This document shows positions 24,459 to 35,195 of a stretch of DNA of 64,000 bases, piece after piece. The stretch is taken from NCBI GenBank assembly GCA_012845835.1, contig JABAKD010000023.1, positions 11,502,427 through 11,566,426 of the forward strand, in the 5' to 3' direction. Position 1 is the first letter of the stretch. The number at the start of each line of letters is the position of its first letter. The notes below the pieces were generated by a model. The model saw nothing but the letters and a program-made list of their open reading frames with translations, did no database searches and was not told the DNA's origin. The stretch comes from Undaria pinnatifida. Lineage: Eukaryota; Sar; Phaeophyceae; Laminariales; Alariaceae. The position numbers and the translations under genes are program-made.

Positions 24459-25600
24459 CTACGGTTTCCCCCATATAGTGCCTTGGCCTGGCTGTCTCTG
24501 GCCCTTTCCTTCTACCGCTAGTTTGCGAGAGACTTGTCCTGCGTCCTCTACGTTATTGCGAGTGTATACCTTGTAAGCATCAGACTTCCAACGTCCTTCG
24601 CGCTGGATTACTCGCTCGGGCACGTCGCCTCCCGCCGCGAGCACGGACGCACCTCCTATACGGAGAGAGTGTAGTGCAAACTCATCGGGGTTGCGTCCCG
24701 ACTGCGCCACAATCTCTCTCAACGCTCGCATCGCTTGGCCATATCCCCATACTCTCACTCCGTTGTCACTACGATACGAGGCGAGGGGGGCGCGTTCCAT
24801 TAAGCGCTGGATACCGCGACAACAGATCCACCATGAGGGCAACGGCGCCGCCGCCGGTGCCCAAACCCGAACGCGGACCCCGCACCGCGGAACGTGTACG
24901 CACGATGACGCTACCTGCTTGCCCCTGATCACCCTTGTGTCCTCGAAAGCGTACCTCCACGCGATCGGCCCCGTGCCACCGCAATATATCTAACTGGCTC
25001 TCTCCAGCAAAGAATGCAACATCACTACGTGTAAGGCAGTGTGCGGCGTGCACGACGCCTGCTGCGCCCGCAAACACCTCGTCCGACCGCATAATGAAAA
25101 AAATATGCCATACCCAAACAAAGCCACAGAACGCTACCACCACTGCCCCATGACGGGGCTAGGCTTTTCCCTGCCAACAGCATCTCCCATGACACCGGGA
25201 GGCGTACGGGGCGGGCTGTTCCCGCGAGCGTGTGTGAACGTGAAATCCCTTTCAACGCGCTCTTCATCAAAGACGACTTTGTAGGAAGCTCAAGACCCAA
25301 ACCCACCCGGTGAAAATACTGTACGGCGGCAAGTTTACCAGAAATGGTCCCCGCTTGGTTCCCTTCAGATGCGGCACACCACGCCGCGAAATCGACCAGG
25401 GCCCATATCATGGCGCTTTCTGACTCCCCTGGTTCAAGATATGACTCGCTACCTATCAGCTCACGAAATTTTAACCAAGACCGGAAGCCTGAGCCATAAG
25501 TGCGTTCAGACGAGCCCGCAACTGACTGCCGGATGTACTGGACGCTAAAATCCCGGTACATAGACCCGCACCCGCTTGCCCTAGGTCCTGCTCCTGCCAC
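24459..25600 (-). pseudogene. Tyrosine recombinase of YR2, frameshifted
   Basis: Three overlapping minus frames (25600-25025, 25143-24769, 24932-24459) form one recombinase. The N-terminal SAM-like core-binding part reads YIRQSVAGSSERTYGSGF. Catalytic Arg I is in FFIMRSDEVFAG. The H-x-x-R box is in FALHSLRIGGA, and the nucleophile Tyr is in GRWKSDAYKVYTR. All catalytic residues are visible, so decay is limited to about two frameshifts. It would join the circular DNA form of the element to a target without duplicating it. Confidence 0.8.
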
Positions 25601-26690
25601 GCGATATCAGGACGACATTTGCGGAGAGTGGAAGGGATGGATGCGCGATCCCATCGGGAGATCCCGTCAGCGAGGGTGTTCTTTACCCCTTTCACGTGCC
25701 GCGCGCGGGAACACCACCCGCTACGCACTTCTAGCCATCCGAGCATTCGCATCAACGCCCCTGACCCTGGCTCTCTACCCGCGCGACACTGGTTGATCCA
25801 GTGTATTGCTGATTGGTTGTCTCCGCGCATTAGAATACTCTGGCGATCGTACTTAGGTTTTGCGCCTGCATGCACTACGAAAGCCCACGCAGTGACCACC
25901 ATGCCTAGTAACTCTAGCACGTTTATCGACAGGTCATCTCTTCCGCATACACGCTGTCGAAGACGTCTACGTACCCCTTCGTCAGAATCCATCCTCCACC
26001 ACGCCCCCGACTCTAGGCAATACCCCCCCATAGCGTCGCCGGACGCGTCGGACCAAAGAGTTCGAACGGGGGGTTGCAGGAAAAAACTATACAAGGGTGC
26101 GTGTAATGCACCCCTTCTGTTCTGCAGTGCGCCTCCTACGAGCAGCCGCCAGAACGTAACGTCGGAATGAAATTCTGGCGTTAGCATGAGGGTTGTGCGT
26201 CTAGAGGGCCGCCGCATCCTGAGGTTGTCCCTCCACGGCTTACTTGCCGACAGTCCTAATTGGTTGAGCATGCGACGGACGAAAAAAAACTTGCCGGGCC
26301 GAACTACTTCGCAAACGTGCAACAACTTCCCGGTTAACGACCGCAACTCGACCTCCGAGGCCGACACGCGGTCGTTCGGCCACTGGCGCAGCAAGTCACG
26401 AAGTTGAACGAGTTTGGCAGGTGGCAACGTTATCGTCATACCTACCGTATCAATCTCCCAACCTAGAACCTCGAGCTTGGTGTCCCAAGACGTCACTTTA
26501 CGAGCCGCCAAGAGAGGCGGGTCCGTCTCGTGCCGGTTACCGAACAAGCGGAAGTGGTCTGATGCGAGCGACGCCGACGCCAGCAAACACCAAACACCCC
26601 CCGTCAACCGTTGAACCTCGACCGAGATTGCGTCGTCGACGTAGAATCGGACGAAAAAAGGATCTCCACCCCCCCCCCTTCCCCCGGTGC
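25471..26690 (-). pseudogene. YR2 reverse transcriptase catalytic half and RNase H
   Basis: The frame opens past a 10-G run (sense strand) with GGDPFFVRFYVDD, the intact catalytic YVDD at 26632-26643. It continues through the RT thumb (VLGWEIDTVGMTITLPP) and connection to RNase H. RNase H shows Asp in TLWSDASGDAMGG, Glu in INVLELLGMV, Asp in LMRGDNQSAIHW and Asp in LADGISRWDR. The Tyr-recombinase frame overlaps its end. Good conservation suggests a fairly young element. Confidence 0.85.
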
Positions 26691-27575
26691 AACTCTACAT
26701 GCATGAGGGAGCGGGGAAGGCCGCTCCGCTACGGCTGCCGGCCGGACCACTACGTGGGCGGTCGCTGCTCGGCCCTGCGCCGTCACTACTGCGTCAAGAA
26801 ATGTTGTGTTGACGTGTGCATGCTCTAGTGCCGACGCGAACAGGCACCAGAAGCCGGGGGAGTTACGCCACCCGAACTGCAAACGCCGGTCCACAACCAC
26901 CATCCCGTCAAACACATACCCAAACGTCGGCGAACGCCCGAACTCAACAGCAACTTGCCTGAAAGCGCTGGCCACATCCATCTTACTAAGAACAATGCGG
27001 GCGTCCCTACCGAATTTTCGCCGCAGGAATAAAATGCGTCATATCACATCGCGCAGCACATGGCCTAGTTTACAAGGTGGTGCTGTCGCAAAATCCGTGT
27101 CTGAGTTCACTCCCGGCCCCGACGAATGGCTGGAAAAGGTCAAATCATGAATTATGCGAATTTTTGACGTGGACGCCACGACACCTAAAGGAGATAAACG
27201 CAGGCCGGGGATAGACGCCGCAGCCTGTAAAGGGAAAACAAACACGTGCCCAAACTTTACATCTTGACCGATTTTCGTGAGAATCTGGTCGATATACGGC
27301 TCGACGCTGCTGTGGTTAGAGTATGCAAGCCCAGCTTCGATGTTCTCAACCCCGCCAACATGCACCGGCGCACCGTGTTCCGCAACATACACCAACTGGT
27401 CGACGTCCGGGAAACCTTTAATGTCTCCGAACCACTTCTGAATCATAGGTGCGTTTAGACGGTGCAGTGGTAACGCTACATCGAGATCCCGCATGCCTTC
27501 AAAGCTACCACCGTTGTACCGAAACAAAACCCAAAGTATGCGTCTGCAATGCCTCCCAATGTTCGCTTGAGGCAC
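26604..27575 (-). pseudogene. YR2 reverse transcriptase N-terminal half
   Basis: Two minus frames, 27575-27039 and 26981 to about 26690. The first holds a conserved leader (WFGDIKGFPDVDQLVYV, then SNHSSVEPYI) and the RT entry motif KIRIIHDLTFSSH. The second opens with MDVASAFRQV, containing the first catalytic Asp, and goes on to FGWRNSPGFWCLFAS. The leader matches the plus-strand element YR3 (FGGLKGFGAVDELVMI, YGNHSSV), so both belong to one family. Confidence 0.85.
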
Positions 27576-28085
27576 TCACGATCCCCCTCGGTCACCGACA
27601 AGTTCTCCCCTGCCTCTAAGCAACGTTTCAAACTCCCGACCACACCTGATCCGGACACAGGTTCCGACCCCGGGTGTACCAGCGGCGCCTCCCTCCTGGT
27701 AGCTGCAGCTCGATGTCCTCCCAGAGTTGGCCCCGCGGGTGAGCGGAGCCCGAACCCCTACGGGCTGCTAGGTACAGCCGCAGTGCGAGCTGTCGAACCA
27801 CCCTGTGCCCTGGCTTGTCCCCTGGCTTGCGTGCCGGCTTGTGACCCCCCGGCTCCCGCGCTAGGAGCGCGAGATCCATCGGATGCTGCAGCGCTGCCGC
27901 TGCGGTACTTCTTCGCGGAGTCGTGAAGGAATGCACATTGCGGGAAACGGCAACCCTCCTTTTTGGCCCAACCGAAACAGTGCCTCGCCGTCTGCGTCTT
28001 CGCCCGCTTCGCCGCCGACGGGCCGCTTCTTGCCGAACTTGACGTGCCGCCCGCGGACGACTATCATACCACCCGTATATAACAA
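27476..28085 (-). pseudogene. YR2 gag-like ORF with CCCH zinc finger
   Basis: In one minus frame the segment 27978-27923 reads CFGWAKKEGCRFPQCAFLH, a C-x8-C-x4-C-x3-H zinc finger. A Gly/Ala/Pro-rich linker follows, and then GSLKRCLEAGENLSVTEGD close to the RT leader. Other frames over this region are shadows. A CCCH finger in front of the polymerase would suit RNA binding by a gag-type protein. This function is inferred from position only. Confidence 0.6.
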
Positions 28086-28140
28086 TTAATATATATATAT
28101 ACATTATATACCACCTGTATATAACAATTAATATATACAC
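28080..28140. repeat. Short TATA-rich tandem duplication
   Basis: About 48-bp units containing TATAACAATTAATATATA repeat twice. It lies upstream of the YR2 ORFs on the minus strand. Confidence 0.6.
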
Positions 28141-28431
28141 ATTATAAAACTATATACCTAGACCTCGCCCCCCTCGGACGTCTCGCTCGGCATATCCTCC
28201 CCCCTCTCAGCCCTTCTCAGCCCGTAATTGCCGAGAAGAAAATTAGTTGCTGGGAAAAAGAACCGTCCCTAAGTTCCTTGCCTTCCTTGCTTTCCCTAGT
28301 CTCATTCTTACTTACTTTTTAGCTCTAATTCTCTCATCTTTACTGCTTGCTCTCTGATACTTTTTGTTTTGCTTTTTCAGCAACTTCTTTTTTGTACTTT
28401 TATTTGAAGTTGGCCAATTGCTGGCTGTTGA

Positions 28432-30476
28432 GAGGGAATTGCCGTTGACGGCTGCAAACAATTTGAATTTGAAATTTGCCGGATCGGCAATAACAATTTG
28501 AAGTTGAAATTTGCGAAGCGGACCAAGGCTAGTGCGGGAGGAGGCTCCGCCAACAGTGGGGGTGGTGAAGGTTCAGGATCAGGCGTGTGGAAGCTGGTCG
28601 GGCAAGAACGGGACTCAGCTTCTTCTGGCAATCCTGATTGGCCGTGCCCGAGCAAGGGTTGTGACGGCTTCCTCATCGCACGAAATAGGAAAAACAGGAG
28701 TTCCCAGTACGCTGTCTGCGACACCTGCAGGAGTGACGAGCCTTCCACGTGCCAAGCTTTTCATGTAACCTTAACAAGAAGCACTGGGGAAGCGGCGACA
28801 ACCCTCGTGTGTGTGACTGGTGTGACGCGGACACCTGTGATTCACCTTCGATCGGCGTCCCTAACGAAGGAGCTGAGAGCTTGACAAAACGTGAGTTACA
28901 TTTCTGTCGTTGTGCTGTGATTTCTTTTTCATGCGTACAAACACACTTTTGCATGTACGAGCACGTGTACGGGGCAGTCCCGTCATCGCGGTGTAAGCGG
29001 GAATTGTACAAGTACTCAGGTCTACGAGTAGACCTATGCAGTGACGCTGCTGTGTGATGCGATTTCTTTTTCATACGTACAGCCAAACACACTTCATGTA
29101 TGTACGACTACGAGTACGGGGCAGTCCCGTCATCGGGGTAAGCGGGGGTTGAACAAGTGGCCCATGCAGTGACGCTTTGTGCTGTGATATAAACACACGT
29201 TTTGGATGTACGACTACGACTACGTGGTATCTATACATGTAAGACGCAATGACAACGGGCAAGTCTCATCACGGGGGTCAGCCAGGGTTGTAAAAATGGT
29301 CCATGCAGTGATAAATAACACAGCAGCATGATACCTCAGCACCAGTCGCAGTACACACTGGAGGTTGAAATATAGCAGTAAACAGAAGCTGAAGTTAACC
29401 TGGGTGATGCTGGAGAGCAGTCCCGTGATTGGGGTTAGCAAGTTGTTCATGTAGTGACGCGGTGTACTACTACTGTTACTCATTTTTCATACAACCACAT
29501 GAACTCTTTGTATTAACGAGTACAAGTAGGGTGCGCAACCTCTTCAGGAATCGCAGTACACGTCGGTCGTAATAGTGTTGATAGCAGCAGTAATAGAGTA
29601 GTACCGAACAATATATACAGCAGGTACTGTCTCTTACCCTTGGTTGTCGGTATTCCGCCGGTAGGCCTTATATAGCAGTATACCGGGGCTTACGCTTACC
29701 AGTTGCGACTGTGAATCCCGTTCGTTCCTGTCCCAGTGGTGGTTTCATAGGTGTTAGCAACGTTGTGGTACCAGGCAGGGCTTTGCCCATAAACGACCGC
29801 TTTCATTACAACAGTGTTAAATTGTACGACTTCCTTTCCAACTTTGGAAATCGACGACAGCTACGTGGCCTTACTATTTTGAACATTCACTAAACGCAAG
29901 GTATTCCCATCCGTTGTTGTCGTTTGCAGAAGCCCTGCGAAGCAGCCGCCGAGGGCCGCCAAGTCGGCGAGGACATAAACACGAAGTGCACCGGCGACAT
30001 CAAGGTCGGTGACCTCCTGAAGAAGGCAGGCGACCACTTGCTCGATATACATCCCGCATTCCATTCCCACGGTGCCACGAGGGCGTTCGACATCGAGGTA
30101 CGTTCTATTCTTATCTTGCGTCCTGTGTGTCACGAGTCGAGACATCCATGTCTCTTGCTCAAGACTAGGGGATGGCGTGCGGATATAGTCTATGAAGTGC
30201 GGCTCTTTTTCCAAGTACCAAGAGCAAGTACAACAATACCACAACAATTACTAACAGCGAAAGGAGCTCCAATAATTTGGATGGTTACGACGTCTGCTAG
30301 AGAGAAGTACGAATACTTTTTTACACATACTTATCGACGTTCTCCCGCCATGCTTCAACGTTTGTGGACAGATCCACAAGACCATCGACAAAAAACAAGA
30401 GTGCAAGGTGCTGGGTACCTCCGCTGAGGAGGAAGAGTCCAAGCAAGCCTGCATGCTCCTTCGGAAGCAATGTTGA
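28432..30476 (+). CDS. Candidate spliced gene for a cysteine-rich protein
   Basis: A first coding block (28432-28764) reads DWPCPSKGCDGFLIARN, then YAVCDTCRSDEPSTC, giving several Cys pairs. It ends at CAT followed by GTAACC. Exon 29930-30097 follows a TTTGCAG acceptor, is 56 codons long, encodes KPCEAAAEGRQVGEDIN through HGATRAFDIE, and ends at a GTACGT donor. The last exon (30372-30476) stays in frame (IHKTIDKKQECKVLG) and ends at TGA. Phases agree across both introns. An alternative first-exon end near 28890 in another frame encodes CDWCDADTC but does not keep phase. No ATG was found for the start. The family is not recognised; it may be a small secreted or zinc-binding protein. Confidence 0.45.
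28905..29330 (+). repeat. Tandem repeat inside the putative intron
   Basis: Units of about 130-140 bp share GATTTCTTTTTCATRCGTAC, GGGGCAGTCCCGTCATCG and CATGCAGTGACGCT. Three to four diverging copies lie between the first two putative exons. Confidence 0.7.
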
Positions 30477-30479
30477 CAG

Positions 30480-30980
30480 CACGTTCTTTATAGAACGTTA
30501 AGTTGTGGTTTATTATACCAGCATCGTTTTTTGAGAACTATGCCTAAATGCGTGCTCTTCGTCTTTCAGGATTACAAATGTACTTCACATGTTTGCGGTG
30601 TGTGCGTTCAAGTTCCTGCTTCCAGCATGTTTTTTTTGGCACTGCGCTCCTTTACATCTTAAGTTGTAGTTTTCCTGTCTCTATCCTTGACAAGCGCGTG
30701 CCTGGTGTTTATGCACTGCGATAATTTATTATTGATGATCGACTTAGAGAAGCTATTAATAGGTGTACAGGACCTAGGTGCTACCTGAGAGGTGGAAGGA
30801 TATGCCAAGCAAGTCCTCCGACGCGCCCATCATGGACTGGGCGAATGGATGATAATAACAAACTCATAATCATAATCGTCTCTATCCTGTACCGTTGTAC
30901 TATATATGGACCTCTTGGCATTTTCAAGTCGCCAGTTGCGCCATTTGTGCTTCTTTTCCGCCTTTCTACTGAATGTCTAT
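30480..30980. other. No gene recognised
   Basis: This is likely 3' flank of the cysteine-rich gene candidate plus intergenic sequence. A TTGGCAT motif near 30915 is shared with the upstream part of the other two hairpin copies. Confidence 0.4.
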
Positions 30981-30999
30981 TCCTCCTTCCGCAAGCGTA

Positions 31000-31036
31000 G
31001 CGGGCGGCGCCCAGCCGCCCGCGAGCGAAGCCCTTG
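31000..31036 (+). repeat. Helitron-like 3' hairpin, copy 3 (covarying stem)
   Basis: Stem GCGGGCGGC / GCCGCCCGC with loop GCCCA, followed by GAGCGAAGCCCTTG. Compared with copies 1 and 2 the stem has changed on both arms while pairing stays perfect. Homology ends at CTTG followed by TATATAA. Confidence 0.5.
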
Positions 31037-31499
31037 TATATAATACATATATACCGGTTCGTAACCTGCTCGTATCCCAGATATATTTTGAACCATCGAA
31101 TGCGGAGAACCTGGTACCAGGGATACATTCTACCTGGTACGCATCAAGTGTCCTTCCAACCCCCGTTCGACCCCGTCCGAATTTATATATATTCGTATAT
31201 ATATATTTTTGTTTTCTTCTTTTCTTCTTTTGTTTTTCGCCTCCGGTTCATCCATTTAATAGACGCTGTCGGAACTTACATCCGGTTCATCTAGCACTTG
31301 AGTTGTCGTGCATACGCGATGAATACATGATGACGATGACCAATATTTCAGCGATTGACACGTAATTTCGCATCAGATTCATGACCATTCTTACCATGGT
31401 CTGCGTATTGTGATATATTCGGTACCATACCTATGGTATAAATATGTACATAAATCTATATATCTTAGTTCGCTTATCACATATGCACATCCTTACGTC

Positions 31500-31905
31500 T
31501 GCGGATATCTCCCGCCTCTGACCGCCTTTCCGCGCGGTTTCTTCGCTGAGGCGTGCCCCCGCCTCGCCTGCAACCACCGGCTCAGCTGATCCGCCCGCTC
31601 GGCGCCGTAGCGCGCGCGAGGCCTCGACGTCGAGATCTACGACGAGATCTCCGAAAAATCGTGCCCTGTGAGACGTTTGGTGCGTAGTCTGCACACAGGG
31701 CTAATGTCTTCGCGTTATTTCTTCGGTACGTGTTCTCTGACCTCCGACACACGGGGGGGGGTCGATTACCTGGCCGGCGTCGCCATTGTAAAGGCCACTA
31801 AGCGAGGTTTGTGCTAGGATCTGGGGAAGAAAAGTTCGTAATCCCCGAGAACAAATGCCACCCAGGCGTAGTGGAGAACTGCGAAGTCTACAGCAGCACG
31901 TATAC
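31500..31905. repeat. Dispersed repeat module R1, copy 2
   Basis: It matches 2174-2575, starting TCTCCCGCCTCTGACCGCC, with diverged but collinear text through GTGGAGAACTG. Copy 2 ends in a hairpin and CTTG at 32545, so 31507-32545 may be a whole non-autonomous element of about 1.04 kb. Confidence 0.6.
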
Positions 31906-31954
31906 ACATGTACATGATGTACAGCAGTAGCTGAAGCTATGATGAGCCTGCAGC

Positions 31955-32280
31955 ATCACGAAGCTACAAATGGTATATGCACAGCAGCATCACGAAGCTA
32001 CAAATGGTATATGCACAGCAGAATCACGAAGCTACAAATGGTATATGCACAGCAGCAGCTAGGCGTCGTGGAGAACTGCGAACTCTCAATATTTTTGAAC
32101 CCCCGGTAGTCTACAGCAGCACGTATAAATCAGCAGCACGTACATGTACATGATGTGCAGCAGTAGCTGAAGCTATGATGAGCCTGCAGCATCACGAAGC
32201 TACAAATGGTATATGCACAGCAGCACCACGAAGCTACAAATGGTATATGCACAGCAGGTATATGCACAGCAGCAGCTGTG
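31955..32280. repeat. 34-bp tandem repeat
   Basis: Units containing ATCACGAAGCTACAAATGG start at 31955, 31989 and 32023, and recur near 32190 and 32223. The period is 34 bp. Confidence 0.85.
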
Positions 32281-32510
32281 GCCGCGCCTTTCTGCGTAGC
32301 AACGCAGAGCGTCACCCAGCTGGGGTGAACCGCCATGCTCTCCCATAATTTCCAGGCTGCCTTCTCGCATTGTTCCGCCGCACACGGGAAATCGGGAAAA
32401 ATGTGTCGGCATTTTCCCTTTCCAGTATCTCCCATATATGAATTAACAAACTTCGTCTAACTCTTGGCATTACTTCTTACCCTCTTAATATTTACTATCC
32501 TGCGCTGCGA

Positions 32511-32545
32511 CCGGCGGCCGTCCAGGCCGCCGGCGTAGCCCCTTG
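32511..32545 (+). repeat. Helitron-like 3' hairpin, copy 2
   Basis: The same stem and loop as copy 1 (CCGGCGGCC, GTCCA, GGCCGCCGG), followed by CGTAGCCCCTTG. The upstream TAACTCTTGGCAT matches TAACCCTTGGCAT of copy 1. Sequence after CTTG differs. Confidence 0.55.
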
Positions 32546-32629
32546 TACGTACGACGATGATTCGCGACTTGTCAGATCACATCTTCTGCTGTACCAGGTA
32601 CCCGTACTACACAGCGACGGCTGCATCAT

Positions 32630-33600
32630 TCGAGCCCACCTAAAAACCATGACCCATCGATTGTACGCGAAACATGTGAAGCCGTGATACCTGCGGTCGC
32701 ACGCAACGGCGTGGCGATCGCCTCTTTCGACTTCCCATACAGAATTAACCCGACGCCTGTCTCGACGTAGACTAGGTGTGGGTATTCTGTCTTTGGTTTC
32801 TCAATTCGAGCATGAATGGGGTACATACTAACAAGCTACATAGGTCAACGCCCGTCTCAACGGAGACTGGGTATGCATTTAACCCGCACCAAAGCCTGAT
32901 ATTCTGTATCTGACTTCTTCATTAAATCGAGCCCACCTGAGACCATGACCCATCGATTGTACGCGAAACATGCGAAGCCGTGATACCGGCGGTCGCATAC
33001 AGCAATAACTAAACGCCTGTCTCGACGGAGACGAGGTGTAGTTATCCTGTCTTTGGTTTCTCAATTCGAGCATGAAGGGGGGGTACAAATAATTGGCGAC
33101 ACTAATCATCGCCCGTCTCAACGGAGACTGGGTACGTATTCTGCCTCAACCCCACCTGAAACCATGACCCATCGATTGTACGCGAAACATGCGAAGCCGT
33201 GATACCGGCGGTCGCATACAGCAATAACTAAACGCCTGTCGCGACGGAGACGAGGTGTAGGTATTCTGTCTTTGGTTTCTCAATTCGAGCATGAAGGCGG
33301 GTACAAATAATTGGCGACGTGAATCAGCGCCCCTCTCAACGTAGACTAGGTACGTATTCTGTCTCAACCCCACCTGAAACCATGACCCATCGATTGTACG
33401 CGAAACCTGCGAAGCCGAGAGACCGGCGGTCGCATACAGCAATAATCAAATGCCTGCCTCGACGGAGACGAGGTATAGGTATCCTGTCTTTGGTTTCTCA
33501 ATTCGAGCATGAAGGGGGGGTACAAACAATAGCGTCGTCATAAGTCAACGCCCGTCTGCCCGTCTCGACGGAGACTGCGTCTATCTTCTCACTTTTTATT
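32630..33600. repeat. 218-bp tandem repeat with GTCTC hairpins
   Basis: The anchor ATGACCCATCGATTGTACGC occurs at 32649, 32945, 33164 and 33382, giving spacings of 296, 219 and 218. Each unit also carries two palindromes of type GTCTCRACGGAGAC. The array lies inside the YR2 span near A1, the same relative place where YR3 has its 93-bp repeats. Confidence 0.85.
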
Positions 33601-33818
33601 ACCGGTGAAATACTGTCCAACGCCTGACTCGACGGAGTACCAGGTAGACATTCTGTATTTCTTACATATTTGGCTTGTCACCTGCAGGACCAGGGCGCTG
33701 TATAATATCTGCGTAATAATATATTTCAGCCCACTCCTTTCGGTTTGTCGCTGGGATGTGACCGACAACCAAAACCAGATTCTCGTCAAGCACGTCCGGA
33801 GAAAAAGACACAAACGAC

Positions 33819-34089
33819 AGAAATATCACGAGAGCCGACCTAATGCTGGGTCGCTGGCCGGCTACTAACACTTGCCTCTTCTCTGGTCGCACAGCCTACA
33901 CGGTACCGTCCCTGCCCTCCGACGTGCGGGCTTACCTAGCTGCGCGAGTCAACCGAAGAGTGATGGCCACCAACTACCGTGTGGTGGACCGTTACCAGAG
34001 CATGGAACAACAACCCTAAATTATTTCGCGTCCAAACAAACCACGGGTTACGCCGCTTTCGGTTCCCGAAGGTCATAACCCTCTCCTTT
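33819..34089 (-). repeat. YR2 repeat A1
   Basis: The outer 5' copy of the A repeat for the minus-strand element, matching 23937-24208 over its full length. Confidence 0.8.
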
Positions 34090-34249
34090 TGAAACAAAAG
34101 GCAAGAACTAGGTCAAGGCACATATTGCTATATATCATCCAAGGTATTCATTAAAACAATAGCCTGGGGTATATGGTGCGCATAGGTATGTTCTATGCAG
34201 TACGGGGGCATGCGTTTACAAGCACTAGATATCGATCGAAACCCTCGCA

Positions 34250-34560
34250 AATATATTATTATAAAAAAAACACTCCAGCTGTAAGATCGAAGATTTTGTC
34301 GAAACTCATCTTTGCACGCTGTGTGATACTCCGATCGCGCGTATTACTGGGTGTAAAAACATTAAGGATATAGGTCGGCGACTCCCCTTGCAACTACACT
34401 GTAGCTATCAGGGTCAACAGGGTGATGTTAGTCAGGCTGTTCGCGGAAACTATAAAACCACTTTTGAGGGGGACAAAATCTTACAGCTGTGGAAGGAAAT
34501 GCATTAGTTCATCAAGTGTATGCTGTAAGTCGTACAGCCAGTGAGGAGAGGGCGGAGAGT
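34250..34560. repeat. Dispersed repeat R2, copy 1
   Basis: It matches 52235-52560 at high identity by eye. Shared text includes TACTCCGATCGCGCGTATTA, GGTCGGCGACTCCCCTTG and GCGGAAACTATAAAACC. It leads into poly-G-bearing repeats in both places. Confidence 0.85.
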
Positions 34561-34574
34561 GCGAAGGGGTGTTT

Positions 34575-35195
34575 TTTTTTTTGGGGGGGGGGGGGGATTT
34601 TCAACAGCTTTAGGTCGCACAGATGTAGGGGCTCGCTATACGCGTGGTGCTAGGTCTAGGCGATGGTGCGGGTGGTGGGGAAGGAAGGGGCGTTGCGGGG
34701 GGGGGGGGGGGGGGGCGGGGGTGGAATGAATTGGAGCTACGGCATGGATGGCTAGAAATATAATGAGGTGATATCAACTGCCTGATAGTGTTTATTACTC
34801 TGGCATATTTTGATTTTAGGTGGGGCGTTTGAACAAGAGGGAGCGGGGGAAAAAAAAAAGGGGGGGGGGGGGGGGGGGGGGATGAATTGGAGCTACGGCA
34901 TGGATGGCTAGAAATATAATGAGGTGATATCAACTGCCTGGTAGTGCTTATTACTCTGGCATATTTTGATTTTAGGTGGGGCGTTTGAACAAGAGGGAGC
35001 GGGAAAAAGACGGGGGGGGGGGGGGGGGGAGGGGGGGGGGCGGAAATGAATTGGAGCTACGGCATGGATGGCTAGAAAGATAATGAGGTGATATCAGCTG
35101 CCTAGTAGTGTTTTATCACTCTGGCAGATTTTGATTTTAGGTGGGGCGTCTGAACAAGAGGGATCGAGGGGGGGGGGGGGGGGGGCGAACAAAAC
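34575..35195. repeat. Poly-G-separated tandem repeat, about 170-bp units
   Basis: Units with TGAATTGGAGCTACGGCATG and TTGATTTTAGGTGGGGCGT are separated by G runs of about 15-20. Three good copies start near 34727, 34880 and 35045. Frames over it are repeat translations. Confidence 0.85.

Larger units (their letters stand above)
23555..34089 (-). mobile_element. Split-direct-repeat tyrosine-recombinase retroelement YR2
   Basis: On the minus strand the order is A1 (34089-33819), long 5' region, ORFs (28085-24459), B1 (24436-24206), A2 (24208-23937), B2 (23785-23555). A1 and A2 are about 271-272 bp and almost identical. B1 and B2 are each 231 bp. A2 and B1 share TTT at the junction. This is the A1-ORFs-B1-A2-B2 layout known for Ngaro/PAT-like DIRS elements. 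The interval 28.4-33.8 kb holds other repeats and a gene candidate, so it has either received later insertions or the A1 link is fortuitous. Confidence 0.65.

Noticed and set aside
33819-34089. Plus-strand frame reading DVRAYLAARVNRRVMATNY, repeated at 23937-24208
   Set aside because: It lies antisense within the A repeat of YR2 and is frameshifted in the second copy, so it is probably chance coding in a terminal repeat.
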